From NCBI RefSeq assembly GCF_026544205.1, contig NZ_JALNUI010000016.1:1-64000 (forward strand): 64,000 bases of DNA, given 5' to 3'. Of the stretch, positions 16,685 through 25,521 are shown in pieces. A program made the position numbers and the translations under genes. The notes beneath the pieces were generated by a model that was given only the letters and a program-made list of their open reading frames with translations, did no database searches and was not told the origin of the DNA. This DNA comes from Curtobacterium sp. GC_Cur_3 (GTDB lineage: Bacteria > Actinomycetota > Actinomycetes > Actinomycetales > Microbacteriaceae). Each line of letters begins with the position of its first letter. Position 1 is the first letter of the stretch.

Positions 16685-17851
16685 TCAGTCGCCCTTCACG
16701 TTGACGACCTGACGCAGCGTGTGCCGGATCGTGACGAGGTCACGGGCGTCCTCCATCACCTGGTCGATCGGCTTGTAGGCCGCCGGGATCTCGTCGAGGA
16801 ACGCGTCCGTGTCGCGGTACTCGATCCCGACCATCGCGGCGCGGAGCTGCTCGTGGGTGAACGTCCGGCGAGCTGCCGACCGCGAGTACATCCGGCCGGC
16901 CCCGTGCGGCGAGGACTCCAGCGAGGGCTTGTTCCCCCGCCCCTCGACGACGTACGACGCCGTGCCCATCGACCCGGGGATCAGCCCGAGCTGCCCCTTC
17001 CGCGCCTGGATCGCACCCTTGCGGGACACCCACACGGACTTCCCCCAGTGCTCCTCGCGCTGCGTGAAGTTGTGGTGGCAGTTGATCCGCTCACGCTCGT
17101 CGACGGGCTGTCCCATCACCTCGGACAGCTGCCGGACGACGCGGTCCATCATCTCCTCGCGGTTCAGCAGGGCGAAGTGCTGCGCCCACCGGAGCTCGGC
17201 GATGTACCGGTCGAACTCGGGCGTGCCCTCGACCAGGTACGCCAGGTCGGGGTCCGCCAGCTCGATCCACCAGGTCGTCATCGCTGCCTTGGCGACGGCG
17301 ATGTGCCGCTGCGCGATCTTGTTTCCGACCCCGCGCGACCCGGAGTGCAGGAACAGCCAGACCCGGTCCTCCTCGTCGACGCTGACCTCGATGAAGTGGT
17401 TGCCGGACCCGAGGGTGCCGAGCTGGTTCCGCCAGCCCTTCAGGGCGCCTGCCGGGTCGAACCCGGCGGCCTCGGCCATCGTCTCGAGCTCGGCGATCCG
17501 CGGTGCGGCGGTCGCGACGACCTTCCGGTTCGTGGCACCTGCGGACAGCGGGATCGCGCGCTCGATCTGCTCGCGGAGGGGCTGCAGGTCCTCCGGCAGC
17601 TCGGCGCGGGTGAACTGCGTGCGCACGGCGATCATGCCGCAGCCGATGTCGACGCCCACCGCTGCGGGCATCACGGCGCCGAGCGTTGGGATGACGGACC
17701 CGACGGTCGCGCCGAGGCCCAGGTGGGCGTCCGGCATCAGGGCCACGTGCGGGAACACGAAGGGCATCGCTGCGGTGGTGCGGGCCTGCTGCTCCGTGTT
17801 CTCCTCGAGCAGCGACGCCCAGGACAGCAGCCGGCCGGTGATCTTCTGCAT
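16685..17851 (-). CDS. rtcB: RtcB family RNA-splicing ligase
   Basis: A 388-aa RtcB protein, which joins 2',3'-cyclic phosphate RNA ends to 5'-OH ends with GTP and manganese. Metal ligands lie in GVDIGCGM (Asp68, Cys71) and NHFIEV (His152); the loop SRKGAIQARKG and the guanylylated His316 in SSPHGAGR are present. The protein is at the short end for the family. ATG at 17851 follows AGAAGAAG. The leader carries three GAGAC repeats and the frame remains open for 58 codons upstream, but family similarity starts at MQKITG. No archease or rtcA neighbour. Confidence 0.92.
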   Translation of the reverse strand: MQKITGRLLSWASLLEENTEQQARTTAAMPFVFPHVALMPDAHLGLGATVGSVIPTLGAVMPAAVGVDIGCGMIAVRTQFTRAELPEDLQPLREQIERAIPLSAGATNRKVVATAAPRIAELETMAEAAGFDPAGALKGWRNQLGTLGSGNHFIEVSVDEEDRVWLFLHSGSRGVGNKIAQRHIAVAKAAMTTWWIELADPDLAYLVEGTPEFDRYIAELRWAQHFALLNREEMMDRVVRQLSEVMGQPVDERERINCHHNFTQREEHWGKSVWVSRKGAIQARKGQLGLIPGSMGTASYVVEGRGNKPSLESSPHGAGRMYSRSAARRTFTHEQLRAAMVGIEYRDTDAFLDEIPAAYKPIDQVMEDARDLVTIRHTLRQVVNVKGD

Positions 17852-17862
17852 TGCTTCTTCTC

Positions 17863-17877
17863 GTCTCGTCTCGTCTC
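17863..17877 (-). repeat. Tandem GAGAC repeats in the rtcB leader
   Basis: Read on the minus strand, three GAGAC units are followed by GAGAAGAAGCA and the rtcB ATG, giving a 27-base purine tract interrupted only by single C residues. The tract overlaps the ribosome-binding site. Further 5', 17936-17990 holds imperfect copies of GGACGCGG(G/C)GTCCGTG. Confidence 0.6.
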
Positions 17878-18049
17878 TTCGTGGTGACGGTCCGAGGCGG
17901 AACTGTGCCGGGCCTCCTGTCCGGTGTGGACCGAGCGTCCTGACGGACGCGGGGTCCGTGGCGGACGCGGCGTCCGTGACGGACGCGAGGAGGACGGCGA
18001 GCGACGCCCCGGGCCGGGTGGGCACGGGGGCGTCGTGTGACGGTCGTGC

Positions 18050-18157
18050 CTACGCGGGGTTGCCGGTGGACTGCTGCGTGCTGCGCTCTTCGGGCAGCAC
18101 CGCGAGCGCATCGAGCTGGAGCTCGACCCGCTGTTCGGGATACTGCACGGCGCGCAT
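18050..18157 (-). CDS. Small ORF (35 aa) upstream of rtcB
   Basis: A 35-codon ORF starting MRAVQYPEQRVELQLDALAV. It has a good ribosome-binding site (GGAAGGAC, about 6 bases before ATG 18157), and 30 or so of 34 codons end in G or C, which matches real genes here. The peptide is hydrophilic and has no membrane helix. It sits between two strong hairpins (5') and the rtcB leader (3'), so it may be a leader peptide or a small protein made with RtcB. No homolog recognised. Confidence 0.5.
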   Translation of the reverse strand: MRAVQYPEQRVELQLDALAVLPEERSTQQSTGNPA

Positions 18158-18175
18158 GCGCGGTCCTTCCGGTGT

Positions 18176-18210
18176 CCTGCCGCTGGCAGGTCCTGCCCAG
18201 GGCGGGCAGG
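18176..18210 (-). promoter_or_regulatory. Paired hairpins in the 5' region of the small ORF-rtcB unit
   Basis: Two adjacent GC stems: CCTGCC-GCT-GGCAGG (18176-18190) and CCTGCCC-AGGGC-GGGCAGG (18192-18210). They lie 19 bp before the small ORF start. The two stems share the CCTGCC sequence and could pair alternatively. Whether they are DNA operators or RNA structures cannot be told. Confidence 0.45.
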
Positions 18211-18344
18211 AGAGCGACACTAGCGCGACACGCCCGGGATGCACAACCCGGCTCCTGTGACCGGTCTGGAGGCTCGGCTCGGCTCCGGTGGGCGGGGTAC
18301 GCCGCGGGATGCTCACCCGCAGGGCATCCGGGCAGCATGGAGGC

Positions 18345-20228
18345 ATGCCAGAACGCACGAGAGACACTCCCGACGCCTCCGACAACGAGGAGCGCACCGA
18401 CGGGTACGTGCCGCTGCGCTCGTACGGCGCGATCGGGGACGGCCGGACCGTGGCGCTCATCGCCCGGGACGGCCGCATCGACTGGCTGCCGATCCCCTCG
18501 ATGGACTCGCCGCCCGTCTTCTCGAGCATCGTCGACGCCGAGCACGGCGGCCACGTGGCGCTGCGCCCGGTCGCCGACGACGCCACCGCGTCGCGGCGCT
18601 ACCTGCCCGGCACGAACGTCCTCGTCACCACGTGGACCACGTCGGCCGGCAGCGTCACCGTGACGGACGCGATGGTGACCGGTGTCGCCGGTCGGCTGCC
18701 ATGGGCAGAGATCGGCCGCTGCGTGCAGGGCGTCGACGGCTCCGTCGAGATGGAGTGGGCGGTCGTCCCCGGCACCCTCCTGAACACCGCGGAACCGAGG
18801 CGGCTCGACACGGCGAACGGCACGGTGATCGGCATCGACGGCGTGACCATCGCGATCGTCGAGCAGGGGTTCGAGCCCGTGCACGACGACGGGCCCCGCT
18901 TCTCGGGGCGCTTCCACACGGCCGAGGGCTCGAAGCACATCCTGACCATCGTCGGCACGCACGACGAGCCGATCTTCATGCCGGAGCCGGCGCGCACGCT
19001 CGAGGGCATCGACCGGACGATCGCCAACTGGTCGTCGTGGTCGGACGAGTTCACGTACGACGGACCGTGGGCCGAGGCCGTGCAGCGGAGCGCCCTGGCG
19101 CTGAAGCTGCTCATCTTCTCCCCCACCGGGGCCATCGCCGCGGCGCCGACGACGAGCCTGCCCGAGGACCGCCGCGGCGGGAAGAACTGGGACTACCGGT
19201 TCGCCTGGGTGCGCGACCTGTCGTACACGGTGCACGCCCTGACGCGGTTCGGCCTGCGCGAGGAGACCCACGCCGCGGTGTCGTGGATGATGCGCACGAT
19301 CGCCGAGCACGACGAGACCATGCCGATCTTCTACGCGCTCGACGGTTCGAAGACCGACGACGTCGAGGAGCGCGACGTGCCCGGGTGGAACGGCATCGGG
19401 CCCGTCACCATCGGCAACCGTGCTGGCAACCAGCTGCAGCTCGGGGTCTGGGGTGACGTCTTCGAGATCCTCCGGCAGTACGTCCGGGCCGGCAACGTCC
19501 TCGACCGCAAGTCCGCGGCGGTGCTCCAGGACCTCGCCGACGACGCCTGCCACCGCTGGCCAGAGGCGGACTCGGGCATGTGGGAGCTCGAGGAGACGCA
19601 GCACTACGTCACGAGCAAGATCGGCTGCTGGCAGGCACTCGACGCGGCCGTGGAGCTGCACGACGCCGGGATGATCGACGGCCCGCGCGAGAAGTGGATC
19701 GAGAACCGCGAGCTCATCGAGGACTGGGTCTCCGAGAACGGCTGGAACGAGGAGCTCGGGCACTACGTGATGTACCCGGGCACCGACAAGCTCGACACCT
19801 CGATCCTGCTGCACGCGATGAGTGCCTTCGACCGGGGCCCGCGCATGGAGTCGACGATCCGGGCGATCGAGGAGCAGCTGCAGCAGGGGCCGCTCGTCTA
19901 CCGGTACTCGGGCATGGAGGTCGAGGAGTCGCCGTTCGTCGCGTGCTCGTTCTGGCTCGCGGCCGCGCTGGCCTGCGTCGGGCGGGTCGACGACGCACGC
20001 AGCCTGATGGACGACATGGTCGCGCAGGCGAACGACGTGGGGCTGTTCAGCGAGATGCTCAGCGCCGAGGACGGGGCCTTCATGGGCAACATCCCGCAGG
20101 GGCTGTCGCACCTGGCGCTCATCCAGGCGGCGTTGACGATCGAGGAGGTGTCCGGGGCGGAGTCCGGTTCCGGCTCGGAGTCCGGGTCAGCCGATGCTGA
20201 TGGCGACGAGGCCCGCGACGCCGAGTAG
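18345..20228 (+). CDS. Glycoside hydrolase family 15 protein (glucoamylase/trehalase type)
   Basis: A 627-aa enzyme with an N-terminal beta-sandwich (about 20-230, DGRIDWLPIPSMDSPPVF) and a C-terminal (alpha/alpha)6 barrel (about 250-610) typical of actinobacterial GH15 proteins, some of which are trehalases. Active-site regions NWDYRFAWVRD and DSGMWELEE (acid Glu) are visible. No signal peptide, so it acts in the cytosol. ATG at 18345 gives the family start, but GGAGG is too close, so ATG 18309 remains possible. The last 14 codons overlap the convergent exchanger gene and encode a Gly/Ser/Asp-rich tail. Confidence 0.88.
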   Translation: MPERTRDTPDASDNEERTDGYVPLRSYGAIGDGRTVALIARDGRIDWLPIPSMDSPPVFSSIVDAEHGGHVALRPVADDATASRRYLPGTNVLVTTWTTSAGSVTVTDAMVTGVAGRLPWAEIGRCVQGVDGSVEMEWAVVPGTLLNTAEPRRLDTANGTVIGIDGVTIAIVEQGFEPVHDDGPRFSGRFHTAEGSKHILTIVGTHDEPIFMPEPARTLEGIDRTIANWSSWSDEFTYDGPWAEAVQRSALALKLLIFSPTGAIAAAPTTSLPEDRRGGKNWDYRFAWVRDLSYTVHALTRFGLREETHAAVSWMMRTIAEHDETMPIFYALDGSKTDDVEERDVPGWNGIGPVTIGNRAGNQLQLGVWGDVFEILRQYVRAGNVLDRKSAAVLQDLADDACHRWPEADSGMWELEETQHYVTSKIGCWQALDAAVELHDAGMIDGPREKWIENRELIEDWVSENGWNEELGHYVMYPGTDKLDTSILLHAMSAFDRGPRMESTIRAIEEQLQQGPLVYRYSGMEVEESPFVACSFWLAAALACVGRVDDARSLMDDMVAQANDVGLFSEMLSAEDGAFMGNIPQGLSHLALIQAALTIEEVSGAESGSGSESGSADADGDEARDAE

Positions 20229-21251
20229 GTAGAGCAGGACGACGACGAACGAGTCGACGCCCATCCCCGCGATCCGGCGCTGCGGCCGGAACACCAGCCC
20301 GACCGCGTAGACGAGCGTCAGCACGGCCGCCAGGGCGGTCAGGTAGACGTCGCTGGCGTTCGCCTGCGGCAGCACCGCCTTGCCGGACAGCAGGGTGGCG
20401 ACGAGGAACAGCACCGGCAGGAAGGCGTTGCCGCCGAAGATGTCGGAGACCGCCAGGTTGTCGTCGCCCTGCTTCACGGCCTGGAGGCCCGTGGAGATCT
20501 CCGGCAGGCTCGTCGCCAAGGCCAGGACGGTCGCGCCGAACAGCACGCCGGAGAGCCCGATCTTGCTGGACGCCGCGTCCCCGGCCTGCTCGAGCACGAC
20601 ACCGGCGACCAGGGTGGCGAGGGCGGACACCGCGAAGACGATCGCGGCCTTCCTGGTGCTCATCGGCTTCGACGCGTCCGGCTTGCGGGTGCGGTGCCCC
20701 GCGGCGTGCGGGCTGGCGTCGGGCGCGTGCCCGCTCTCGTGCCACGGCAGGCCCTTGCTCGCGCGCTGCACCAGGAACAGCCCGACGAGCCAGATCGCCG
20801 CGATGAGGACGACGTCCGGGGTCAGGCGGGCGACGACGAGGTCCGGCGGCAGCTGGCTACCGGCGATCACGACGCCGAGGACCGCGACGACCACGACCGC
20901 CTCGAGCACCAGGGTCAGCGAGGCCGCGCGGTAGGTGATCGGCTTCACGCCCTTCCCGCGCTTGCCGAATGCGTCGAGGACGGCGATGACGACGGTCTGC
21001 AGGGCGATGCCGCCGAGGATGTTGCCCGCTGCGACCTCGATCGACCCGGAGAGCCCGGCGCTGACGGTGATGGCGATCTCGGGCAGGTTCGTGGCGACGG
21101 CGAGCACGATGAGGCCGCCGAGTGCGCTGCCGAGGTGCAGGCGGGCGTCGAGCACGTCGGTCGTCTTCGAGAGCTGGATGCCGGCGACCCAGATCACGGC
21201 CGCGCCGGCCACGAAGACGACGACGAGCAGCCAGAGGGGCAGTGAGTCCAT
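20187..21251 (-). CDS. CaCA family sodium/calcium exchanger-like protein
   Basis: A 354-aa cation antiporter with two inverted alpha-repeats: LAVATNLPEIAIT ... AAGNILGG (about 50-85) and LALATSLPEISTGL ... FGGNAFLP (about 235-275), the ion-binding signature of CaCA proteins. About ten helices; a His-rich cytosolic loop (HESGHAPDASPHAAGH) sits at about 170-185 and might sense metal. ATG at 21251. Its 3' end overlaps the convergent GH15 gene by 42 bp. It probably exports Ca2+. Confidence 0.88.
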   Translation of the reverse strand: MDSLPLWLLVVVFVAGAAVIWVAGIQLSKTTDVLDARLHLGSALGGLIVLAVATNLPEIAITVSAGLSGSIEVAAGNILGGIALQTVVIAVLDAFGKRGKGVKPITYRAASLTLVLEAVVVVAVLGVVIAGSQLPPDLVVARLTPDVVLIAAIWLVGLFLVQRASKGLPWHESGHAPDASPHAAGHRTRKPDASKPMSTRKAAIVFAVSALATLVAGVVLEQAGDAASSKIGLSGVLFGATVLALATSLPEISTGLQAVKQGDDNLAVSDIFGGNAFLPVLFLVATLLSGKAVLPQANASDVYLTALAAVLTLVYAVGLVFRPQRRIAGMGVDSFVVVLLYLLGVAGLVAISIG

Positions 21252-21369
21252 GCACCAGACCGTGGACCACCGCTGCCGTGGAGGTTCTCGGAGGGGACGG
21301 CTCCGACGGGGTGTCCGGGGTGTGCGGCCTGGGTGCGCCGTCGGTCGTGCGGGGCATCATGGTCTGACG

Positions 21370-21966
21370 ATGAACGACGTCGACGCACGGATGGACCGGC
21401 TCCGGAGGGCCGCCCGCTACCGCTACCAGCAGCTCGTCGAGAGCGAGATCGAACGCGGATCGCTCGACCCGGACGAGGTGCGCGAGGAACGCCGGCTGCT
21501 CAAGGCCGCCGACGTGGCCGCCCACGCACGGGCCCAGATCGAGGAAGCAGAGCGGCGCGGGGTCTTCGAGGGCAACCCGTACCACGGCAAGCCCCTGCCC
21601 GGACTCGACGGCCAGCACGACCCCGACTGGTGGATCAAGTCGAAGATCGAGCGCGAGGACATCCGCGGCATCGCCCCGCCCGCACTGGCCCTGCGGACCG
21701 AGGACGCCGAGCTCGACGACCACCTGGACGCACTCTCAGTGGAGTCCGACGTCCGAGACGTCCTCGTCGACTTCAACGCCCGGGTGAAGGAGGCCCGTCG
21801 TCAGCTCCTCGGCGGGCCGCCCGTGGTGACGCCGATGCGCGACGTCGACGCCGAGGTGCAGGCCTGGCGCGAGCGTCGGGAGGCCCGGATGGCCTCGGCC
21901 GCCCGCGCTGCCGAGCAGGCCGAGCGTGACGCCCGGCCCCGGCACTGGTGGCGCCGGCGCCCCTGA
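21370..21966 (+). CDS. DnaJ-like DUF1992 protein
   Basis: A 198-aa protein with the DUF1992 domain (DnaJ homologue subfamily C member 28 type): EEAERRGVFEGNPYHGKPLP at about 57-76 and DPDWWIKSKI at about 82-91 are the conserved core. No J-domain HPD motif is present, so co-chaperone activity is uncertain. A basic, helical C-terminus (EAQAWRERREARM, then RHWWRRRP) may bind nucleic acid or membrane. ATG at 21370. Monocistronic. Confidence 0.85.
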   Translation: MNDVDARMDRLRRAARYRYQQLVESEIERGSLDPDEVREERRLLKAADVAAHARAQIEEAERRGVFEGNPYHGKPLPGLDGQHDPDWWIKSKIEREDIRGIAPPALALRTEDAELDDHLDALSVESDVRDVLVDFNARVKEARRQLLGGPPVVTPMRDVDAEVQAWRERREARMASAARAAEQAERDARPRHWWRRRP

Positions 21967-22009
21967 CCACCCGGGGGGGGTGCTGGGCGCTGGGCGCTGT
22001 TGCGCAGGT

Positions 22010-22120
22010 GGTCGTTCCGCGCGTGGCGGGTCGTTTCGCGCGTCGGAGGTCGTTCGTTCCGACCCCCCACGCGCGTTTCCGCTTCCCATCGCGCCCGTAA
22101 TGGGTCGATTCGCGCGTGGG
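22010..22120. repeat. Local repeats of GGTCGTTYCGCGCGT
   Basis: Three direct copies at 22010-22026, 22029-22046 and 22103-22120 share GGTCG(T/A)T(T/C)CGCGCGT(G/C)G; an inverted CCACGCGCG copy lies at about 22067. Upstream, 21973-21980 is a run of eight G. The block separates two convergent genes and holds no ORF with coding character. Confidence 0.55.
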
Positions 22121-22132
22121 TGGTGCAACGCA

Positions 22133-22167
22133 GAGAACGCCGCCCCCGAGGAGGGGGCGGCGTTCTC
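22133..22167. terminator. Bidirectional terminator
   Basis: Perfect 15-bp arms, GAGAACGCCGCCCCC (22133-22147) and its complement (22153-22167), with loop GAGGA. It lies between convergent genes (DUF1992 and the secreted protein) and can serve both. Confidence 0.8.
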
Positions 22168-22203
22168 GTGTGTGGTGCTGTGCGGGTCGTGCCCGCGGGG
22201 GTG

Positions 22204-22881
22204 TTACTTGATCTGTGCGGTGATCGTGGCGGTCCCGACGAGGAGGCCTGCCTTGACGGCGTCGGTCTTGAAGGTGCTGTTGAGCAGCTTCGCGGCGTCG
22301 GGGGAGATGTGGACGGTGGTGCCGGTGAGGATCGCGTTGTCACCCTCGAGCTGCAGCGCCTTCAGCGACCCGCCGTGGAGGGAGAACAGGTACGCGTTCG
22401 GCGCGGCGACTTCACCGTTGACGAGGACGTCGCCGTAGAGCTTGGAAGAGCCGGGGTTCACGACGAAGTTCTCCAGCGTGACGGTGGTGTCGCCGGCCTT
22501 GAGGGTCAGGCCGGAGTCGTCGTGGTTGAGCAGGCCCTGGACGTAGGGGCGGTAGTTGCCGTCCGGGCTCCAGTAGGTGACGGACCCGGCGGTGATCGGG
22601 AACGACACGGCACCGTCAGCGAGCTTCGCGGAGCCGGAGACGCCGGGGGTGAGCTTCAGGGAGGTGAGGGCGTCGGTGAAGCCCTTGTCGAGGGCGACGG
22701 AGGTGTTGCCGCCGAGGACCTCGGGGACCGATGCGACGGGGGCGGGGATCTTGGAGGAGGACGAGGCGACCGTGTGGATCGTGGGGGTGGCCTGCGCGGC
22801 GGAGACGCCGAACCCGGCACCGGTGAGGATGATCGCGCCAGCGGCGGCGAGGGAGACCGTGGTCTTGGTGATCTTGCGCAT
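22204..22881 (-). CDS. Secreted hypothetical protein
   Basis: A 225-aa exported protein. Signal peptide residues 1-31 (MRKITKTTVSLAAAGAIILT, cleavage after AQA). The mature part is Gly/Val/Thr-rich and predicted beta: GAVSFPITAGSVTYW, LTLKAGDTTVTLENFVVNPG, DVLVNGEV. No cysteine and no catalytic motif. The pattern is reminiscent of haem-binding HtaA-type or other beta-rich secreted domains, but I cannot assign it. GAGGAACG lies upstream of ATG 22881. It is divergent from phosphoketolase. Confidence 0.75.
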   Translation of the reverse strand: MRKITKTTVSLAAAGAIILTGAGFGVSAAQATPTIHTVASSSSKIPAPVASVPEVLGGNTSVALDKGFTDALTSLKLTPGVSGSAKLADGAVSFPITAGSVTYWSPDGNYRPYVQGLLNHDDSGLTLKAGDTTVTLENFVVNPGSSKLYGDVLVNGEVAAPNAYLFSLHGGSLKALQLEGDNAILTGTTVHISPDAAKLLNSTFKTDAVKAGLLVGTATITAQIK

Positions 22882-23038
22882 GGTTTCGTTCCTCTTCTGT
22901 GAGTTGGTCGAGTCCTGGCCGGACGAGGCCGGGAAGTGCTCTGGGCGTTTGCCCTGTGCTGATGATTCGGTACCCCCTCCCGAACGGATTGGACGAGTTT
23001 CTGGAACCGTCCTGCGGTGGGGTCCGTACCGTGGGGTC

Positions 23039-25501
23039 ATGGCCCCCGAGCACCTGCCCACGACTGACCGGATCCGCGCGATCGACGCCTGGTGGCGCGC
23101 CGCGAACTACCTCACCGTCGGGCAGATCTACCTGCTCGACGACCCGCTGCTGGAGCACCCGATCACGCCGGACGACATCAAGCCGCGGCTCCTCGGGCAC
23201 TGGGGCACGTCCCCCGCGCTGAACCTCGTGTACGCGCACTGCAACGCGCTGATCACGTCGACCGACCGGGACATGCTCTACATCTGCGGCCCCGGGCACG
23301 GCGGCCCGGCGATGAACGCGAACGCCTGGCTCGAGGGCACCTGGCAGGAGCTCTACCCGGGCACCACGCTGCAGCAGTTCTTCAAGCAGTTCTCGTTCCC
23401 CGGCGGCTTCCCCTCGCACGCGGCCCCGGAGACGCCCGGGTCGATCAACGAGGGCGGTGAGCTCGGGTACTCCCTCGCGCACGCGTACGGTGCCGCGCTC
23501 GACAACCCCGACCTCGTCGTGACCTGCGTCGTCGGCGACGGCGAGGCCGAGACCGGGCCGCTGTCCGCGTCGTGGCAGGCCCACACGTTCCTCGACCCCG
23601 TGGCGGACGGTGCCGTGCTGCCGATCCTCAACCTCAACGGGTGGAAGATCGCGAACCCGACGGTGCTCGCGCGCATCCCCACCGAGGACCTCACCGCGTA
23701 CTTCCGCGGGCTCGGCTACGACCCGATCATCGTCGACTCCTCCCGTGTCGACGACGACCCCTTCGCCGTGCACGCGCTGTTCGACGGGGCCCTGCGCCGC
23801 GCGCTGGCGTCCATCGACGACATCCAGGCCGCTGCCCGGGCCCAGGCCGCCCGCGCCGCCGCCGGCGAGATGGCCGGTGCGAGCGACCTCCGCCCCCGCT
23901 GGCCGATGATCGTCCTGAAGACCCCGAAGGGCTGGACCGGCCCGAAGGAGGTCGACGGCGAGAAGGTCGAGGGCACCTTCCGCGCCCACCAGGTGCCGCT
24001 CCCCGCCGTCCGCGAGAACGACGAGCACCGCGCCCAGCTGCAGGCGTGGATGGAGTCCTACGGCCCGTCCGAGCTCTTCACCGAGGACGGCACCGGCACC
24101 GGGTTGCTCGAGGCCATCCGACCGGTCGGCGACAAGCGGATGAGCGCGACGCCCCACGCCAACGGTGGCCGGATCCGCACCGCGCTGCAGCGACCCGACC
24201 TCGCCCCGTACGGCGTCCCCGCTGGAGAGGACGCCTCCTCCACCGGCACGCTCGGCCCCTGGCTGGCGGCGCTGATGGCCGACAACCCCTCGACGTTCCG
24301 GCTGTTCGGACCCGACGAGACCGTGTCGAACAAGCTCGACGCGGTGTTCGACGTCACGTCCCGCGTCTGGCGGGCCGCGAACTCCCCCGACGACGAGCAC
24401 ATCGCGCCGACGGGCCGCGTCACCGAGATCCTGTCCGAGCACGTGCTCGAGGGGCTGCTCGAGGGCTACGTCCTGAGCGGTCGCCACGGCATCATCAACA
24501 CGTACGAGGCCTTCGCGCACATCATCGACTCGATGGTCGGTCAGCACGCCAAGTGGCTCGAGTCATCCACCGACATCGACTGGCGCGCCCCGGTGTCGAA
24601 CCTCACCATCCTGCTCTCGTCGCACGTCTGGCGGCAGGACCACAACGGGTTCTCGCACCAGGACCCCGGCTTCCTCGACGTCGTCGCCTCGAAGCAGCAG
24701 GACCTCGTGCGGATCAAGCTCCCCGCCGACGCCAACACCCTCCTCGCAGTGACGGCGCACGCGCTCGAGACGACGAACCGCATCGAGGTCATCGTCGCCG
24801 GCAAGCACCCCGAGCCGGTCTTCCTGTCGCTCGAGGACGCCGTCGCGCACGCAGACGCGGGCCTCGGCGTCTGGGACTGGGCCGGCACCGAGCAGACCGT
24901 CGGCCGCGCGGACGTCGTCCTGGTCAGCGCCGGGGACGTCCCCACCGTCGAGACGGTCGCGGCCGCCGACATCATCCGGAAGCACGCGCCCGAGGTCGGC
25001 GTCCGCGTCGTGAACGTGGTGGACCTGCTCTCGCTCGGCGACAACCGCAAGCACGAGCACCCCGTCTCCGACGAGCGCTACGACGAGCTGTTCCTCCCCG
25101 GGACGCCCGCGGTGTTCGCGTTCCACGGGTACCCGTCGCTCGTGCACCAGCTCACCTACCGTCGCCACGGCCACGACGACCTGCACGTGCACGGGTTCCT
25201 CGAGCGCGGCACGACGACGTCACCGTTCGACATGCTCATCCGCAACGAGATGGACCGCTTCGCACTCGCGCACGACGCACTCACGCGGGTGGCCGACGGG
25301 TCCGACCGGTTCGACGAGCTGCTCGGGAAGCTGTCCGAGGCACGCGATGCCGCCCGCGCCTACGCCTACTCGAAGGGCGAGGACCACCCATCGGTCGGCG
25401 CGTGGCAGTTCGCGGGGTGGCCGCAGGACGAGCCCGCCGAGGGCGGGACCGGCGGCGACCCGGGCGAGGGCGAGACGGAGAGCGCCGCGCCGGGTCAGTA
25501 G
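23039..25501 (+). CDS. xfp: Phosphoketolase
   Basis: An 820-aa thiamine-diphosphate enzyme that cleaves xylulose 5-phosphate (and often fructose 6-phosphate) with phosphate to acetyl phosphate plus glyceraldehyde 3-phosphate or erythrose 4-phosphate. Signatures: GHWGTSPALN at 53-62, GPGHGGPA at 84-91, and the ThDP motif GDGEAETGP at 166-174. Length matches the family. ATG at 23039 begins the conserved N-terminus (IRAIDAWWRAANYL). The frame is open far upstream, but that segment is antisense to the secreted-protein gene. No acetate kinase is adjacent. Confidence 0.95.
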   Translation: MAPEHLPTTDRIRAIDAWWRAANYLTVGQIYLLDDPLLEHPITPDDIKPRLLGHWGTSPALNLVYAHCNALITSTDRDMLYICGPGHGGPAMNANAWLEGTWQELYPGTTLQQFFKQFSFPGGFPSHAAPETPGSINEGGELGYSLAHAYGAALDNPDLVVTCVVGDGEAETGPLSASWQAHTFLDPVADGAVLPILNLNGWKIANPTVLARIPTEDLTAYFRGLGYDPIIVDSSRVDDDPFAVHALFDGALRRALASIDDIQAAARAQAARAAAGEMAGASDLRPRWPMIVLKTPKGWTGPKEVDGEKVEGTFRAHQVPLPAVRENDEHRAQLQAWMESYGPSELFTEDGTGTGLLEAIRPVGDKRMSATPHANGGRIRTALQRPDLAPYGVPAGEDASSTGTLGPWLAALMADNPSTFRLFGPDETVSNKLDAVFDVTSRVWRAANSPDDEHIAPTGRVTEILSEHVLEGLLEGYVLSGRHGIINTYEAFAHIIDSMVGQHAKWLESSTDIDWRAPVSNLTILLSSHVWRQDHNGFSHQDPGFLDVVASKQQDLVRIKLPADANTLLAVTAHALETTNRIEVIVAGKHPEPVFLSLEDAVAHADAGLGVWDWAGTEQTVGRADVVLVSAGDVPTVETVAAADIIRKHAPEVGVRVVNVVDLLSLGDNRKHEHPVSDERYDELFLPGTPAVFAFHGYPSLVHQLTYRRHGHDDLHVHGFLERGTTTSPFDMLIRNEMDRFALAHDALTRVADGSDRFDELLGKLSEARDAARAYAYSKGEDHPSVGAWQFAGWPQDEPAEGGTGGDPGEGETESAAPGQ

Positions 25502-25521
25502 GGGCGTGCCACGCTGGGGTC

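Noticed and set aside
13397..17887. A 1496-codon open frame on the + strand
   Set aside because: It is antisense to four well-supported leftward genes (hydrolase, SMP-30, DUF1206, RtcB), has an Arg/Gly/Asp/Pro-rich composition typical of shadows in GC-rich DNA, and shows no domain.
17091..20111. A 1006-codon open frame on the minus strand
   Set aside because: It is antisense to the GH15 gene and in another frame of rtcB; composition is shadow-like and no motif is seen.
22577..23038. N-terminal extension of phosphoketolase
   Set aside because: It is antisense to the signal-peptide protein gene, and family similarity begins at ATG 23039.
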